Notes under the pieces: generated by a model
What the model saw: the letters and a program-made list of their open reading frames with translations, nothing else
The model's database searches: none
Told to the model about the DNA's origin: nothing
Shown: positions 1-7,857 of the stretch, piece by piece
How the letters are laid out: each line of letters starts with the position of its first letter
Position numbering within the stretch: position 1 is the stretch's first letter
Assembly: GCA_029243485.1 (NCBI GenBank)
Contig: JAQWRY010000086.1
Location: forward strand, 496,001 to 560,000
From: Candidatus Binatia bacterium
GTDB taxonomy: Bacteria > Desulfobacterota > Binatia > UBA12015
Reading direction: 5' to 3'
DNA length: 64,000 nucleotides
Made by a program: the position numbers and the translations under genes

Positions 1-282
1 CTCCCAGACGTTCACGATGGGCACCAGGGTCTTGTAGAGGCGCGTTCGTAGCTTCTTCACCAGAGCGGGCAGCGGGTCGGCGAAGTACCGGTAGTCCCCT
101 TCCCCGAAACGGTGACGCCCCATGTCGACGAAACTCCGGAATCGCTTCTCCTGGTCGTACAGCTCGCGGAGGCTGGTGCACTCCGCCTTGGTGAGGAGCT
201 CGGGCAGACGCGCGTGGCCGTGGTCGTCGAGGGAGGATTGCATCGCGGCCGGGTCGAGTAGGGGGAGATGTGCTTTCGCCAT
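1..282 (-). CDS. 2OG-Fe(II) oxygenase, PF09859-type (partial, N-terminal part)
   Basis: This is the first 94 residues of a gene that runs off the left edge of the window. The translation from the ATG at 282 contains the pattern YDQEKRFRSFVDMGRHRFG followed by GDYRYFADPLP. That is the hallmark of the PF09859 family of 2-oxoglutarate/Fe(II)-dependent oxygenases, annotated as possible repair enzymes for alkylated DNA. The iron-binding His/Asp/His residues lie further downstream and are not in the window, so activity cannot be judged. The start was chosen because it gives the normal family N terminus. It is divergent from the DUF4149 gene, with about 100 bp between them. Confidence 0.8.
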   Translation of the reverse strand, partial: MAKAHLPLLDPAAMQSSLDDHGHARLPELLTKAECTSLRELYDQEKRFRSFVDMGRHRFGEGDYRYFADPLPALVKKLRTRLYKTLVPIVNVWE

Positions 283-380
283 GGGAGCTCCGAAGTCGGG
301 AGGTTCCTTATCGGCTCCGGCCGCGTTACTGAACCCGGAACGACGATGATGGAGACTGTGACTGACCCAAGGGACGCCTC

Positions 381-800
381 ATGCCGTTGCGGCTAGTGTT
401 CACGCTGGCCGTGGCCGCCTGGTTCGGAACGTTGATCTGCCTGAGCTTCGTCGTGACGCCGGTGGCGCATCGGACCTTTCCCGCGGAACAGGCGCGGCAG
501 TTCCTTCGGCCGATGTTCCGGCGAATCTACAGAGCCGGTACGGGTCTCGGCTTCGTCGCACTTCTTGCCGTCTTCTTCGGCCGAGACGGTTTGCCGGCCG
601 ACGACATCGCCCGCCTGGCGACTCCGGTCGGGGTCGCGGTTCTGGCTTCGATCATCGGGGGTGAGGTGTTGTTGCCGCGCTTCCATAAGCTCGACGGCGA
701 GGACCCGCGGTTCGGTCGGCTGCATCAGGTCTCCGCCATGCTGAACACGACGTCGATCGCGGCGCTGATGCTCGCGCTCGCCGGAGCGATCGCGCGATGA
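381..800 (+). CDS. DUF4149-type small membrane protein
   Basis: This 139-residue, hydrophobic protein has about four predicted membrane segments, at roughly residues 5-27, 55-70, 75-95 and 118-137. The N-terminal segment ends in VVTPVAHRTF, matching the DUF4149 (TMEM205-like) pattern, in which a first helix is followed by a conserved Pro and Phe before the lipid-head region. The family has no established biochemical role. The stop overlaps the start of the downstream dehydrogenase by four bases (ATGA), so the two are probably co-translated. The functional link between them is unknown. Confidence 0.75.
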   Translation: MPLRLVFTLAVAAWFGTLICLSFVVTPVAHRTFPAEQARQFLRPMFRRIYRAGTGLGFVALLAVFFGRDGLPADDIARLATPVGVAVLASIIGGEVLLPRFHKLDGEDPRFGRLHQVSAMLNTTSIAALMLALAGAIAR

Positions 801-1735
801 GCGCTCCCCTCAAAATCCTGAGTCACTTTCCGCGCAGTCGCCTGACCCGCTTGGAAGCGGACGTGGCCGACATCGAGATCATCGAAGTCGACACGGAAGG
901 CGACGTTGCCCAAGGCATCGAGGGAGAGGTCTTGCTGACCCGCCCCTGGGGAACGCCGAACATGTCGGAGCTCCTACGGCGCGGTGTCCGTTGGGTTCAC
1001 ACCGTGGGCACTGGCGTGGATCGGTTCCCGATGGACGAGATCGGCGACCGCATCCTGACATGCTCGCGCGGCGCGAGCGCGACTCCCATCTCGGAGTGGA
1101 TCGTCACGATGATGCTCGCTTACGAGAAGCGTCTGCCGGAGGTCTGGCTGTCCGAGCCACCGGAGGCGTGGAGTGTGGGCGGGGATCTCGGTTCGCTCGA
1201 CGGCCGCGTGCTGGGGCTCGTCGGTCTGGGCTCGATCGGTCTCGGCGTGGCACGGCGGGTGGAGGCCTTCGGCATGCGGACGATCGCCTGTCGCCGTAAG
1301 AACGCGCCCTCCCCGATGCCCGGCATTGAGATCACGTCGTTCGAGGACGTGATCGAGCGTGCTGATCACCTCGTGATTGCTGCGCCCGCGACGAAGGCGA
1401 CCAAGCAGTTGCTCGACGCCGAGGCGTTCTCGCGCGTGAAGGCGGGCGTGCATCTCGTGAACATCGCCCGAGGTTCGCTCATCGATCACGATGCGTTGCG
1501 AGCGGCCCTCGACTCCGGCCGGATCGCTCGAGCGTCGCTCGATACGGTTGATCCGGAGCCGGTTCCCATGGGGCACTGGCTCTACGAGCACCCGTCCGTG
1601 CGCCTCAGCCCGCACGTCTCCTGGAGCATGCCGAACGTGCTGGACTCGTTTCTCGGGATCTTTGCCGACAACGTGGGTCGGTATCGCCGCGGCGAGGAGC
1701 TGCATGGCGTCGTAGACCTCGTCGAGGGCTACTGA
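797..1735 (+). CDS. D-isomer-specific 2-hydroxyacid dehydrogenase family protein
   Basis: This 312-residue cytoplasmic NAD(P)-dependent oxidoreductase interconverts a 2-hydroxy acid and a 2-keto acid; the substrate is not predictable. The nucleotide-binding motif GLVGLGSIGLGVARR lies near residue 140. The catalytic Arg is in NIARGSLIDHDAL, the Glu in DTVDPEPVP and the His in SPHVSWSMP, so the catalytic triad is intact. Its length is normal for the family. Translation is probably coupled to the preceding DUF4149 gene through the ATGA overlap. It ends 14 bp before the stop of the convergent cupin gene. Confidence 0.88.
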   Translation: MSAPLKILSHFPRSRLTRLEADVADIEIIEVDTEGDVAQGIEGEVLLTRPWGTPNMSELLRRGVRWVHTVGTGVDRFPMDEIGDRILTCSRGASATPISEWIVTMMLAYEKRLPEVWLSEPPEAWSVGGDLGSLDGRVLGLVGLGSIGLGVARRVEAFGMRTIACRRKNAPSPMPGIEITSFEDVIERADHLVIAAPATKATKQLLDAEAFSRVKAGVHLVNIARGSLIDHDALRAALDSGRIARASLDTVDPEPVPMGHWLYEHPSVRLSPHVSWSMPNVLDSFLGIFADNVGRYRRGEELHGVVDLVEGY

Positions 1736-1749
1736 CGAGCGCCCGGCGT

Positions 1750-2115
1750 TCAGTCCTTCAGTTCGATCAGGACCTCGCGGTACGGCTTGGCGCCGATGTT
1801 CACCGCCCATTCCGTCTCTCCGCGGGTGAGGTAGGTCGTGCGACCAGGCGTGACGTCGGCCGCGCGGGCGATGTGTTCGGAGCCCGGCCCGGGGATCCCT
1901 GCGATTCGATCGCCCTCGACCAACACGACCATGTAGTCGAGGTCGTGCCGGTGCAGGGACGAGGCTTCCCCGGGGGCGAGAGTGAGCTCCCAGATCCGGA
2001 CACGCTGGTTGTCGGTCATCACGCGACCGCCGACCGGCCCCATGGGCGCATCGGCGTGAGCGGAGCGAAACCGCTCTGCGAATTCTTCCAGCGACTCGTC
2101 GGGACCAATCTGCAT
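1750..2115 (-). CDS. Cupin-domain protein
   Basis: This 121-residue single-domain cupin has the metal-site-like motif APGEASSLHRHDLDYMVVL, with GxxxxxHxHxxxE-type spacing in which an Asp replaces the usual Glu. It is followed by a second-half motif, TPGRTTYLTRGETEW. Such small cupins act as metal-dependent isomerases, oxygenases or sensors, and the substrate cannot be read here. The start at 2115 (MQIGPDESLEEF) was preferred because upstream extensions run antisense into the eboA leader. A shorter start at the internal Met before TDNQRVRIWEL is also plausible. The gene is divergent from the ebo operon across about 150 bp that must hold both promoters. Confidence 0.75.
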   Translation of the reverse strand: MQIGPDESLEEFAERFRSAHADAPMGPVGGRVMTDNQRVRIWELTLAPGEASSLHRHDLDYMVVLVEGDRIAGIPGPGSEHIARAADVTPGRTTYLTRGETEWAVNIGAKPYREVLIELKD

Positions 2116-2266
2116 GACGGGAACGTGCCTCGCCCCGATGGGGGCGTCAAATCGGCGGCCGAGCGAGGGCCTTGCTGCTTGCGAGACTCCGGGGGAGAGC
2201 GGGTGGCTCGATCCGGGTACGCGCGGTAGGCTCGGTCGATTCCCCTTTTCGGGGTGTACCGCTCCC

Positions 2267-3163
2267 ATGACGCCCACCCAACCGCTCTTCCACACGATGC
2301 TCGAGTGCCGCCTGACCCCGTCGGGGTCAGAGTGGCTCGGCGCTGGGTTGCGAGAGATCAAAGCTGGTGCCGCGGCCGATAGGCTCGCGAGCCTACTCTC
2401 GATGGCGAGCCGTCACGCGCCCCGGGGAGACCTCGCGCCGTCCACTGGGGAGCGCGAAGAAGCGGGTCGTCTTCTGCCGGGATGGAACCCGGAACGCTGG
2501 TCCACCCTCGAAGCCCTGCGCGTGTGCCTCCTGCTGGGGCAACCCGGTCTCGCAACTCCAGAGTTCCCCGCGGTCCTCGAGGAGTGCTTTCGCTACGCGG
2601 ACGGCGGGGAGCTGACAGCGCTCTATCGTTCGCTAGCACACTTTCCGGACGGCAAGCGGTTCACGAGGCGCGCCGGTGAGGGATGCCGAACGAACATGCG
2701 AACGGTCTTCGAGGCCACCGCTTGCGATACTCCGTACCCGACTTCGAACTTCGACGAGGTTGCGTGGTGTCAGCTGGTGATCAAGGCGGTCTTTGTCGAG
2801 GCGCCGCTGTGGCGGGTCTACGGCTTGGACCGCCGTCTCTCGCCGGAGCTTGCGCGGATGGCTCTCGACCTCGCGGACGAACGGCGGAGTGCCGGCCGAC
2901 GGGTCCAGCCCGAGCTGTGGTTGTGTCTCGGCGAACACGCCGGCGAGCGCGGTCTCGCCGCGCTCGAGAACGAGATGCGCTCGGCCGATGCCGTTTCGCG
3001 GAGTGCCGCCGCGCTGGCGCTCGCACGGGCGGGTGCGGCTGCGCTGCTGCGAGATTTTGCTTGTGCGGAGAGCGACTTGGATGTGAAAGCGGTGCTCGAC
3101 TGCGCGATCGCGGGCGACTGCGATCAAACCGCGTTTGCCAGGTTCGAACCCGAGAGGGAGTGA
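2267..3163 (+). CDS. eboA: EboA-domain protein, first gene of the ebo operon
   Basis: This 298-residue soluble protein is rich in helix-forming Leu, Ala and Arg. It contains the EboA-like stretch LAHFPDGKRFTRRAGEGCRTNMRTVF and ends in HEAT-like helical repeats. EboA has no known enzymatic activity. In cyanobacteria and Pseudomonas it is part of a conserved six-gene set needed to traffic a secondary metabolite across the cytoplasmic membrane. The identification rests on the motif together with position: EboB, EboD, EboE, EboF and EboC homologues follow in the same orientation. The ATG at 2267 avoids overlap with the divergent cupin gene. The stop is one base from the eboB start. Confidence 0.8.
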   Translation: MTPTQPLFHTMLECRLTPSGSEWLGAGLREIKAGAAADRLASLLSMASRHAPRGDLAPSTGEREEAGRLLPGWNPERWSTLEALRVCLLLGQPGLATPEFPAVLEECFRYADGGELTALYRSLAHFPDGKRFTRRAGEGCRTNMRTVFEATACDTPYPTSNFDEVAWCQLVIKAVFVEAPLWRVYGLDRRLSPELARMALDLADERRSAGRRVQPELWLCLGEHAGERGLAALENEMRSADAVSRSAAALALARAGAAALLRDFACAESDLDVKAVLDCAIAGDCDQTAFARFEPERE

Positions 3164-3164
3164 G

Positions 3165-4061
3165 ATGCGTTTCTTCGATCCCCATATCCACATGACGAGC
3201 CGCACGACGGAAGACTACCAGGCAATGGCCGATGCGGGGATTCGCGCCGTCATCGAGCCGGCCTTCTGGCTCGGCCAACCTCGCACGCACGCCGGTAGCT
3301 TCACCGACTACTTCTCCAGTCTCGTCGGCTGGGAGCGGTTTCGTGCGTCGCAGTTCGGCATCGCGCACTACTGTGCGATCGGCCTCAACTCGAAGGAAGC
3401 GAACAACGAGCCCCTCGCGCGTGAAGTTCTCGAGCTGCTGCCGCGCTTCGCCTTCAAAGAAGGCGTGGTCGCGATCGGCGAGATCGGCTTCGACGAAATC
3501 ACACCGGCAGAGGAGCACGCGTACCGCTTCCAGATCCAACTCGCGCTCGAGAACGATATGGTGATCATGGTGCACTCTCCGCACCGCGACAAGAAGCGAG
3601 GCATCTTGCGCTCGCTCGACATCGCGAAGGAGATGAAGGTGCCCATGAACAAGCTCGTCATGGATCACAACAACGAGGAGACGATCGACGACACGCTTGC
3701 GAGCGGTGCGTGGGCCGCGTTCAGCATCTATCCGCACACCAAGATGGGAACCGATCGGATGGTCGACATCGTCCTGCGGTACGGCCCCGAACGACTGATC
3801 GTGGATAGCTCGGCGGATTGGGGCGTGAGTGATCCGCTCGCCGTACCGCGGACCGCGCGTCGCATGCTCGAGCGCGGCGTCTCCGCGGAGGCGGTGGAGA
3901 AGACCACCTGGGGGAATGCTCTCGATGCCTACGCCCAGTCCGACCAGATCGACGTGGCGGCGCTGGAGAAGTCTCCGGTGATCGACCAGCGCGCGCTTTG
4001 GGAAGACAACTCGGTGCTGCGTGGGCAAGAGCCGCGCGTCGACGATCCGGTTCCGAACTAA
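3165..4061 (+). CDS. eboB: EboB, TatD-family metal-dependent hydrolase
   Basis: This 298-residue TIM-barrel hydrolase has the TatD-type metal ligands: HxH in FFDPHIHMTSR at residues 7-9, Glu in VAIGEIGFDE, His in IMVHSPH, His in VMDHNNEE, and Asp in IVDSSADWG. The site therefore looks intact. The TatD family includes nucleases and other metal-dependent hydrolases, and the EboB substrate is unknown. A strong GAGGGAG ribosome-binding site lies just before the ATG at 3165, which starts one base after the eboA stop. This spacing argues for one transcript and for the chosen start. Confidence 0.87.
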   Translation: MRFFDPHIHMTSRTTEDYQAMADAGIRAVIEPAFWLGQPRTHAGSFTDYFSSLVGWERFRASQFGIAHYCAIGLNSKEANNEPLAREVLELLPRFAFKEGVVAIGEIGFDEITPAEEHAYRFQIQLALENDMVIMVHSPHRDKKRGILRSLDIAKEMKVPMNKLVMDHNNEETIDDTLASGAWAAFSIYPHTKMGTDRMVDIVLRYGPERLIVDSSADWGVSDPLAVPRTARRMLERGVSAEAVEKTTWGNALDAYAQSDQIDVAALEKSPVIDQRALWEDNSVLRGQEPRVDDPVPN

Positions 4062-4080
4062 TTCCGCTCCTCCCTTCTTC

Positions 4081-5586
4081 ATGCGCATCGCCTCCTCCAT
4101 CGCCCTCGCCCTCTTCCTGCTCGCAGGCGCCGTGCAACTGAATGATCCGGATCCCCTGATCTGGGTCGGCGCGTACGGTCTTGCCGCCGCGACGGCGCTC
4201 GCCGCCTTCTTCGGAGTCGTGTCGGTGACGGTCTCGGGCGTGCTCGCCGCGGTGTATTTCTGCGCCGGGTTCTTGATGCTGCCCAGTGGTGCGGATGCTT
4301 CGTCCTTGTCGTTCTCGAACTTCGGGATGTCGTCTCTGCGCGTCGAGGAGATGCGCGAAGCCCTGGGGCTCGGGTTGTGTGGCGTTTGGATGGTGATCTT
4401 GGTGGCGAGTCGGATGCTTCGTCCTGCCGCCGCGACGGGCAGCGTTCTACTGGCTTGGTTTCTTGCCGTGGGCTGTGCCGCCACGGTTCCGATCGGCCCC
4501 TACGCTCCGGCGTATGATGCGATCGCCGTTCCGCAGATCGTCGAGCGTCACATTCTCGATCGCACGCGCGTCGCGATGGATCTCGAGAATCCCCGCGGGA
4601 TGCTTCCGCGAACCGACGACGAACTGCTCGTCGCCGTCGCCGGCACGGGCGACCCGAGCACGGTGCCGACCGGGGCGCTCCTCCTTCTGGAAGACCGGAA
4701 TGGCGACGGACGATTCGAAGAGCGCCGGGAGCTTCTCGGCGGGCAACTCTCACGCAACATCATCGACATCGTTCGACGCGACGAAGTTTTCGGCATGGCG
4801 GGTGTCGCCCAGGGGGGTGGTGCGACCCTCGTGAGCCTCGCCTACTTCGGCGGACCGTCGAAGATCTTCCGGGTCGACGGAGAGGACGTCGTCGAATGGA
4901 GTCAGGTTTTCGGCAATATCAACGATCTCGAGTACGACCCGAAGCGCGATGCGTGGGTAGGGGTATCGAGTTCGAGTGACGAGGTCGTGCGCTTGCAGGC
5001 CGGTCGCGGGTCGCAGCGGATCCTGAAGCTTCCGCCGATGATCGACGGGCAAGACCCGGTCCCCGGCTACCTGCGGCATGACGCCCGGACGGGCGACCTT
5101 CTCGTCTCGCTCTTCTCAGGCTCGACCGAAGGGGAAGAGGGCGGCGAGGGGATCGAACTGTTGCGGGGTGCCGGCGGGATCGTACGGATCGACCCGGACA
5201 CCGGAGCGATGCGGCCCGTGGTGACCGGCCTTACGGCACCGACGGATCTGGAGATCGGCCCGGACGGGCGCCTCTACGTTTTGGAGTTCTGTAGCCATTT
5301 CGAGGACCCGGTCGGGACGCGTGCGGACATGTGGAAAGCTCCCAGCCACGGTGGGTTTCGCCGCTTCTCGGGCCGCTTGCTGGCCATCGACAGGGATACC
5401 GGCGCGACGACGGTGGTCGCAGAAGGCCTCGACGGACCGACCAACCTCGCACTCCACGGTCGGGACCTCTACATCGCGCAGGGAATGGGTACGCCCGGCA
5501 GACCGATCCCCGGCCCCGACGGCAACGTGCCGCTCACTGGGTTCATCGACAAGATCGAACTGCCGGCGGCGGGTGCGGGCGCGTGA
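4081..5586 (+). CDS. TMEM220-like membrane domain fused to an NHL/ScyD-like beta-propeller
   Basis: This 501-residue protein sits between eboB and eboD. Residues 1-140 have about five membrane segments and the TMEM220 signatures LNDPDPLIWVGAYG near residue 20 and EEMREALGLGLCG near residue 90. Residues 150-500 form a predicted beta-propeller of NHL or sorbosone-dehydrogenase type. It has blade motifs such as GIVRIDPDTGAM, APTDLEIGPDGRLYVLEF and GRLLAIDRDTGATT. These closely resemble the ScyD/ScyE/ScyF proteins of scytonemin synthesis, which are periplasmic. The propeller would be anchored and probably faces the periplasm. The ATG at 4081 is preferred over an upstream GTG inside eboB. The stop shares one base with the eboD start (TGATG). 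I know of no described ebo operon with this fusion. Confidence 0.8.
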   Translation: MRIASSIALALFLLAGAVQLNDPDPLIWVGAYGLAAATALAAFFGVVSVTVSGVLAAVYFCAGFLMLPSGADASSLSFSNFGMSSLRVEEMREALGLGLCGVWMVILVASRMLRPAAATGSVLLAWFLAVGCAATVPIGPYAPAYDAIAVPQIVERHILDRTRVAMDLENPRGMLPRTDDELLVAVAGTGDPSTVPTGALLLLEDRNGDGRFEERRELLGGQLSRNIIDIVRRDEVFGMAGVAQGGGATLVSLAYFGGPSKIFRVDGEDVVEWSQVFGNINDLEYDPKRDAWVGVSSSSDEVVRLQAGRGSQRILKLPPMIDGQDPVPGYLRHDARTGDLLVSLFSGSTEGEEGGEGIELLRGAGGIVRIDPDTGAMRPVVTGLTAPTDLEIGPDGRLYVLEFCSHFEDPVGTRADMWKAPSHGGFRRFSGRLLAIDRDTGATTVVAEGLDGPTNLALHGRDLYIAQGMGTPGRPIPGPDGNVPLTGFIDKIELPAAGAGA

Positions 5587-6722
5587 TGCGAGAGATCGAG
5601 CAGTCCTTCTCGGTATCGTACCGGTACCCCGTCGTGTTCACGCGCGGTGCGTTCAATGAGGGCAATTCGGCATTGCGAGATGCGTTGCTGCGTGCCGGCG
5701 AGGGCCCTCATCGCGTTCTGGTCGTGATCGACTCCAACGTGCTCGCCGCGACCCCGGAGCTCCCCGGACGGCTGGCCGCTTACGCAGCCGCCAACCCGGC
5801 GCTGTTGGAGCCGATACTCGAACCGTACGTGTTGCGGGGGGGCGAGGGCTGTAAGGAAGATCTTTCCTGGCTTCCGGAGATCCACAGCCGAATCGCCGAG
5901 CGAGGCATCTGTCGTCACTCGTTTGTCTTCGCGATCGGCGGAGGATCGGTGTTGGATGCGGCTGGCTATGCCGCGGCGCTCGCACATCGGGGTGTCCGAC
6001 TGATTCGTTTCCCGACCACGGTGCTCGCGCAGAACGATGCCGGGATCGGCGTGAAGAACGCGGTGAACTTCCAGCAGCGAAAGAACTTCGTAGGCACCTT
6101 CGTTCCGCCGTTTGCCGTCGTGAACGACTTCGACTTCTTGTCGACGCTCGACCCGCGCGACATGCGCTCGGGGGCCGCGGAAGCGGTGAAGGTGGCGCTC
6201 ATCAAGGACTCGGAATTCTTCGGGAAGCTGCACGCCGGCCGCGAAGACCTCGGCCGTTTCGAGCCGAAGCTCATGGAAGACATGATCGTCCGGTGCGCGG
6301 AGCTTCACCTCGAGCACATCCGGACCAGCGGCGATCCCTTCGAACTCGGCTCGGCTCGGCCCCTCGATTTCGGCCACTGGGCCGCGCACAAGCTCGAAGA
6401 ACTCTCTGGTTACGATCTCCGACACGGGGAGGCCGTCGCGATCGGTATCGCTCTCGACTCGTCGTACTGCGCCCGTCGCGGCATGATTTCGCAGGCCGCC
6501 TGCGACCGGATCTTCGAAACGCTCGAGGCGATCGGGTTTGGGCTATCCCACTCGTCGCTCGCGGTCCTCGACATCAAAGCGGCCCTCGACGACTTCCGCG
6601 TCCATCTCGGGGGCGAACTCTGCATCTGCCTTCTCGAGGGCATCGGTCGGTCCGTCGATGTTGGGTCCATCGACATCCACGAGATGCAGCGCTGCGTGGA
6701 CCTGCTGCACGACCGAGGGTAG
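5586..6722 (+). CDS. eboD: EboD, 3-dehydroquinate-synthase-like sugar phosphate cyclase
   Basis: This 378-residue protein of the sugar-phosphate-cyclase superfamily contains the NAD site FAIGGGSVLDAAGYAA. It also has the active-site segments RFPTTVLAQNDAGIGVKNAV and RSGAAEAVKVALIKD, and the metal-ligand regions LDFGHWAAHKLEEL and LRHGEAVAIGIALDSSYC. These keep the usual Glu/His/His metal set. EboD proteins form their own branch near 2-epi-5-epi-valiolone synthases and are not the housekeeping AroB. The product of the reaction is unknown. Location in the middle of the ebo operon, with one-base coupling to the preceding gene, supports the name. Confidence 0.88.
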   Translation: MREIEQSFSVSYRYPVVFTRGAFNEGNSALRDALLRAGEGPHRVLVVIDSNVLAATPELPGRLAAYAAANPALLEPILEPYVLRGGEGCKEDLSWLPEIHSRIAERGICRHSFVFAIGGGSVLDAAGYAAALAHRGVRLIRFPTTVLAQNDAGIGVKNAVNFQQRKNFVGTFVPPFAVVNDFDFLSTLDPRDMRSGAAEAVKVALIKDSEFFGKLHAGREDLGRFEPKLMEDMIVRCAELHLEHIRTSGDPFELGSARPLDFGHWAAHKLEELSGYDLRHGEAVAIGIALDSSYCARRGMISQAACDRIFETLEAIGFGLSHSSLAVLDIKAALDDFRVHLGGELCICLLEGIGRSVDVGSIDIHEMQRCVDLLHDRG

Positions 6723-6732
6723 TCTCGGCTGC

Positions 6733-7857
6733 GTGCGCCGCCTCACGTACTGCACGAACATTCATCCGGGGGAGTCCTGGGCGGACGCGCGTGCCAACCT
6801 CGAAGCACACCTGCTCGGCGTGAAGGCTGCCGTCGCGCCCGAAGTCCCGTTTCCAATCGGTCTACGGCTGTCGGGCCAGGCCGTCGCAGAGATCGACGAC
6901 GCCGAGGCGCAGCGCTTCCAAGCGTGGTGCGAAGAAAACGGCACGTACGTGCTCACCGTGAACGGGTTCCCCCACGGCCGCTTCCACGGCGTCTCGGTGA
7001 AGGAGAAGGTTTATGACCCTGATTGGCGGGACCCGGTTCGTGCGAAGTACACGAACGCAATTGCGGACCGCCTCGTTCAGTGGCTTCCCGGAGATGCACC
7101 CGGGTCGATCTCTACGGTGCCCATCGCCTGGGCTCCGTCGTTTCAAGAGGCCGATTGGCCGGCGGTTCGGGCGAACGTCCTGACCGTAGTCGATCACCTC
7201 GACGCCCTCGCGCAATCAAGCGGGAAGGCGTTGATTCTCGCGTTCGAGCCCGAGCCGGGATGCGTCGTCGAGACAACCAGCCAGGCGATCGAGTTGTTTG
7301 AGCGCCTCGCGCTTCCGCAGGACCGCGTTCGCTACGCCGGTCTCTGCTACGACTGCTGCCATCAAGCCGTCCAGTTCGAAGATCCCATCGACAGCTTCGG
7401 CCGGATCGAGGCCGCCGGGATCCCGATCGGGAAGATCCAGGTTTCCTCATCGTTGCGCGCCCGCGGCGACGAGATCCCGAATCTCCGCGCCTTCGACGAG
7501 CCGACCTATCTCCATCAGGTCGTGGCGCGTGACGTCGACGGGGGGCTTCATCGCGCCTCAGATCTGCCGGTGTTCTTCGGCGAAGGTGGGGGCGCGAGTG
7601 ATGGTCCGGCGCTCGAGGAGTGCCGCGTACACTTTCACGTGCCGATCTTCGCCGACCATCTCGGTCCGTGCGGAACGACGCGCTTCTTTCTCGAGGAGCT
7701 CTTGCCGCGCATCGACCCCGGGATTGCCCTCGAGGTCGAGACATATTCTTTCGACGTATTGCCCGCCGAGTTGCGCACGGACTCCGTGACGGAGTCGCTC
7801 GCACGAGAACTCATCTGGGCCGAACAGAGGTGCCATGCATCGAACCGTCGTACTTGA
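6733..7857 (+). CDS. eboE: EboE, TIM-barrel sugar-phosphate-isomerase-like protein
   Basis: This 374-residue protein is of the xylose-isomerase-like TIM-barrel type. It opens with RRLTYCTNIHPGESW, typical of EboE, and has conserved elements TVNGFPHGRFHG, LAFEPEPGCVVET, GLCYDCCHQAVQFE and the late ALEVETYSFDVLP. The Glu, Asp and His residues in these segments are the expected divalent-metal ligands. The reaction is unknown; EboE is required for metabolite traffic in the few systems tested. A GTG start at 6733, ten bases after the eboD stop, gives the standard N terminus. Its 3' end overlaps eboF by 23 bases. Confidence 0.85.
   Translation: MRRLTYCTNIHPGESWADARANLEAHLLGVKAAVAPEVPFPIGLRLSGQAVAEIDDAEAQRFQAWCEENGTYVLTVNGFPHGRFHGVSVKEKVYDPDWRDPVRAKYTNAIADRLVQWLPGDAPGSISTVPIAWAPSFQEADWPAVRANVLTVVDHLDALAQSSGKALILAFEPEPGCVVETTSQAIELFERLALPQDRVRYAGLCYDCCHQAVQFEDPIDSFGRIEAAGIPIGKIQVSSSLRARGDEIPNLRAFDEPTYLHQVVARDVDGGLHRASDLPVFFGEGGGASDGPALEECRVHFHVPIFADHLGPCGTTRFFLEELLPRIDPGIALEVETYSFDVLPAELRTDSVTESLARELIWAEQRCHASNRRT

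Noticed and set aside
3147-3163. GGTTCGAACCC resembling a tRNA T-loop near the eboA stop
   Set aside because: It is inside the coding sequence of eboA and no matching acceptor or anticodon stem surrounds it.
2781-4484. Long minus-strand reading frame opposite eboA, eboB and the fusion gene
   Set aside because: It is antisense to well-supported genes, its translation is rich in Arg and Pro with no motif, and such frames are normal in GC-rich DNA.
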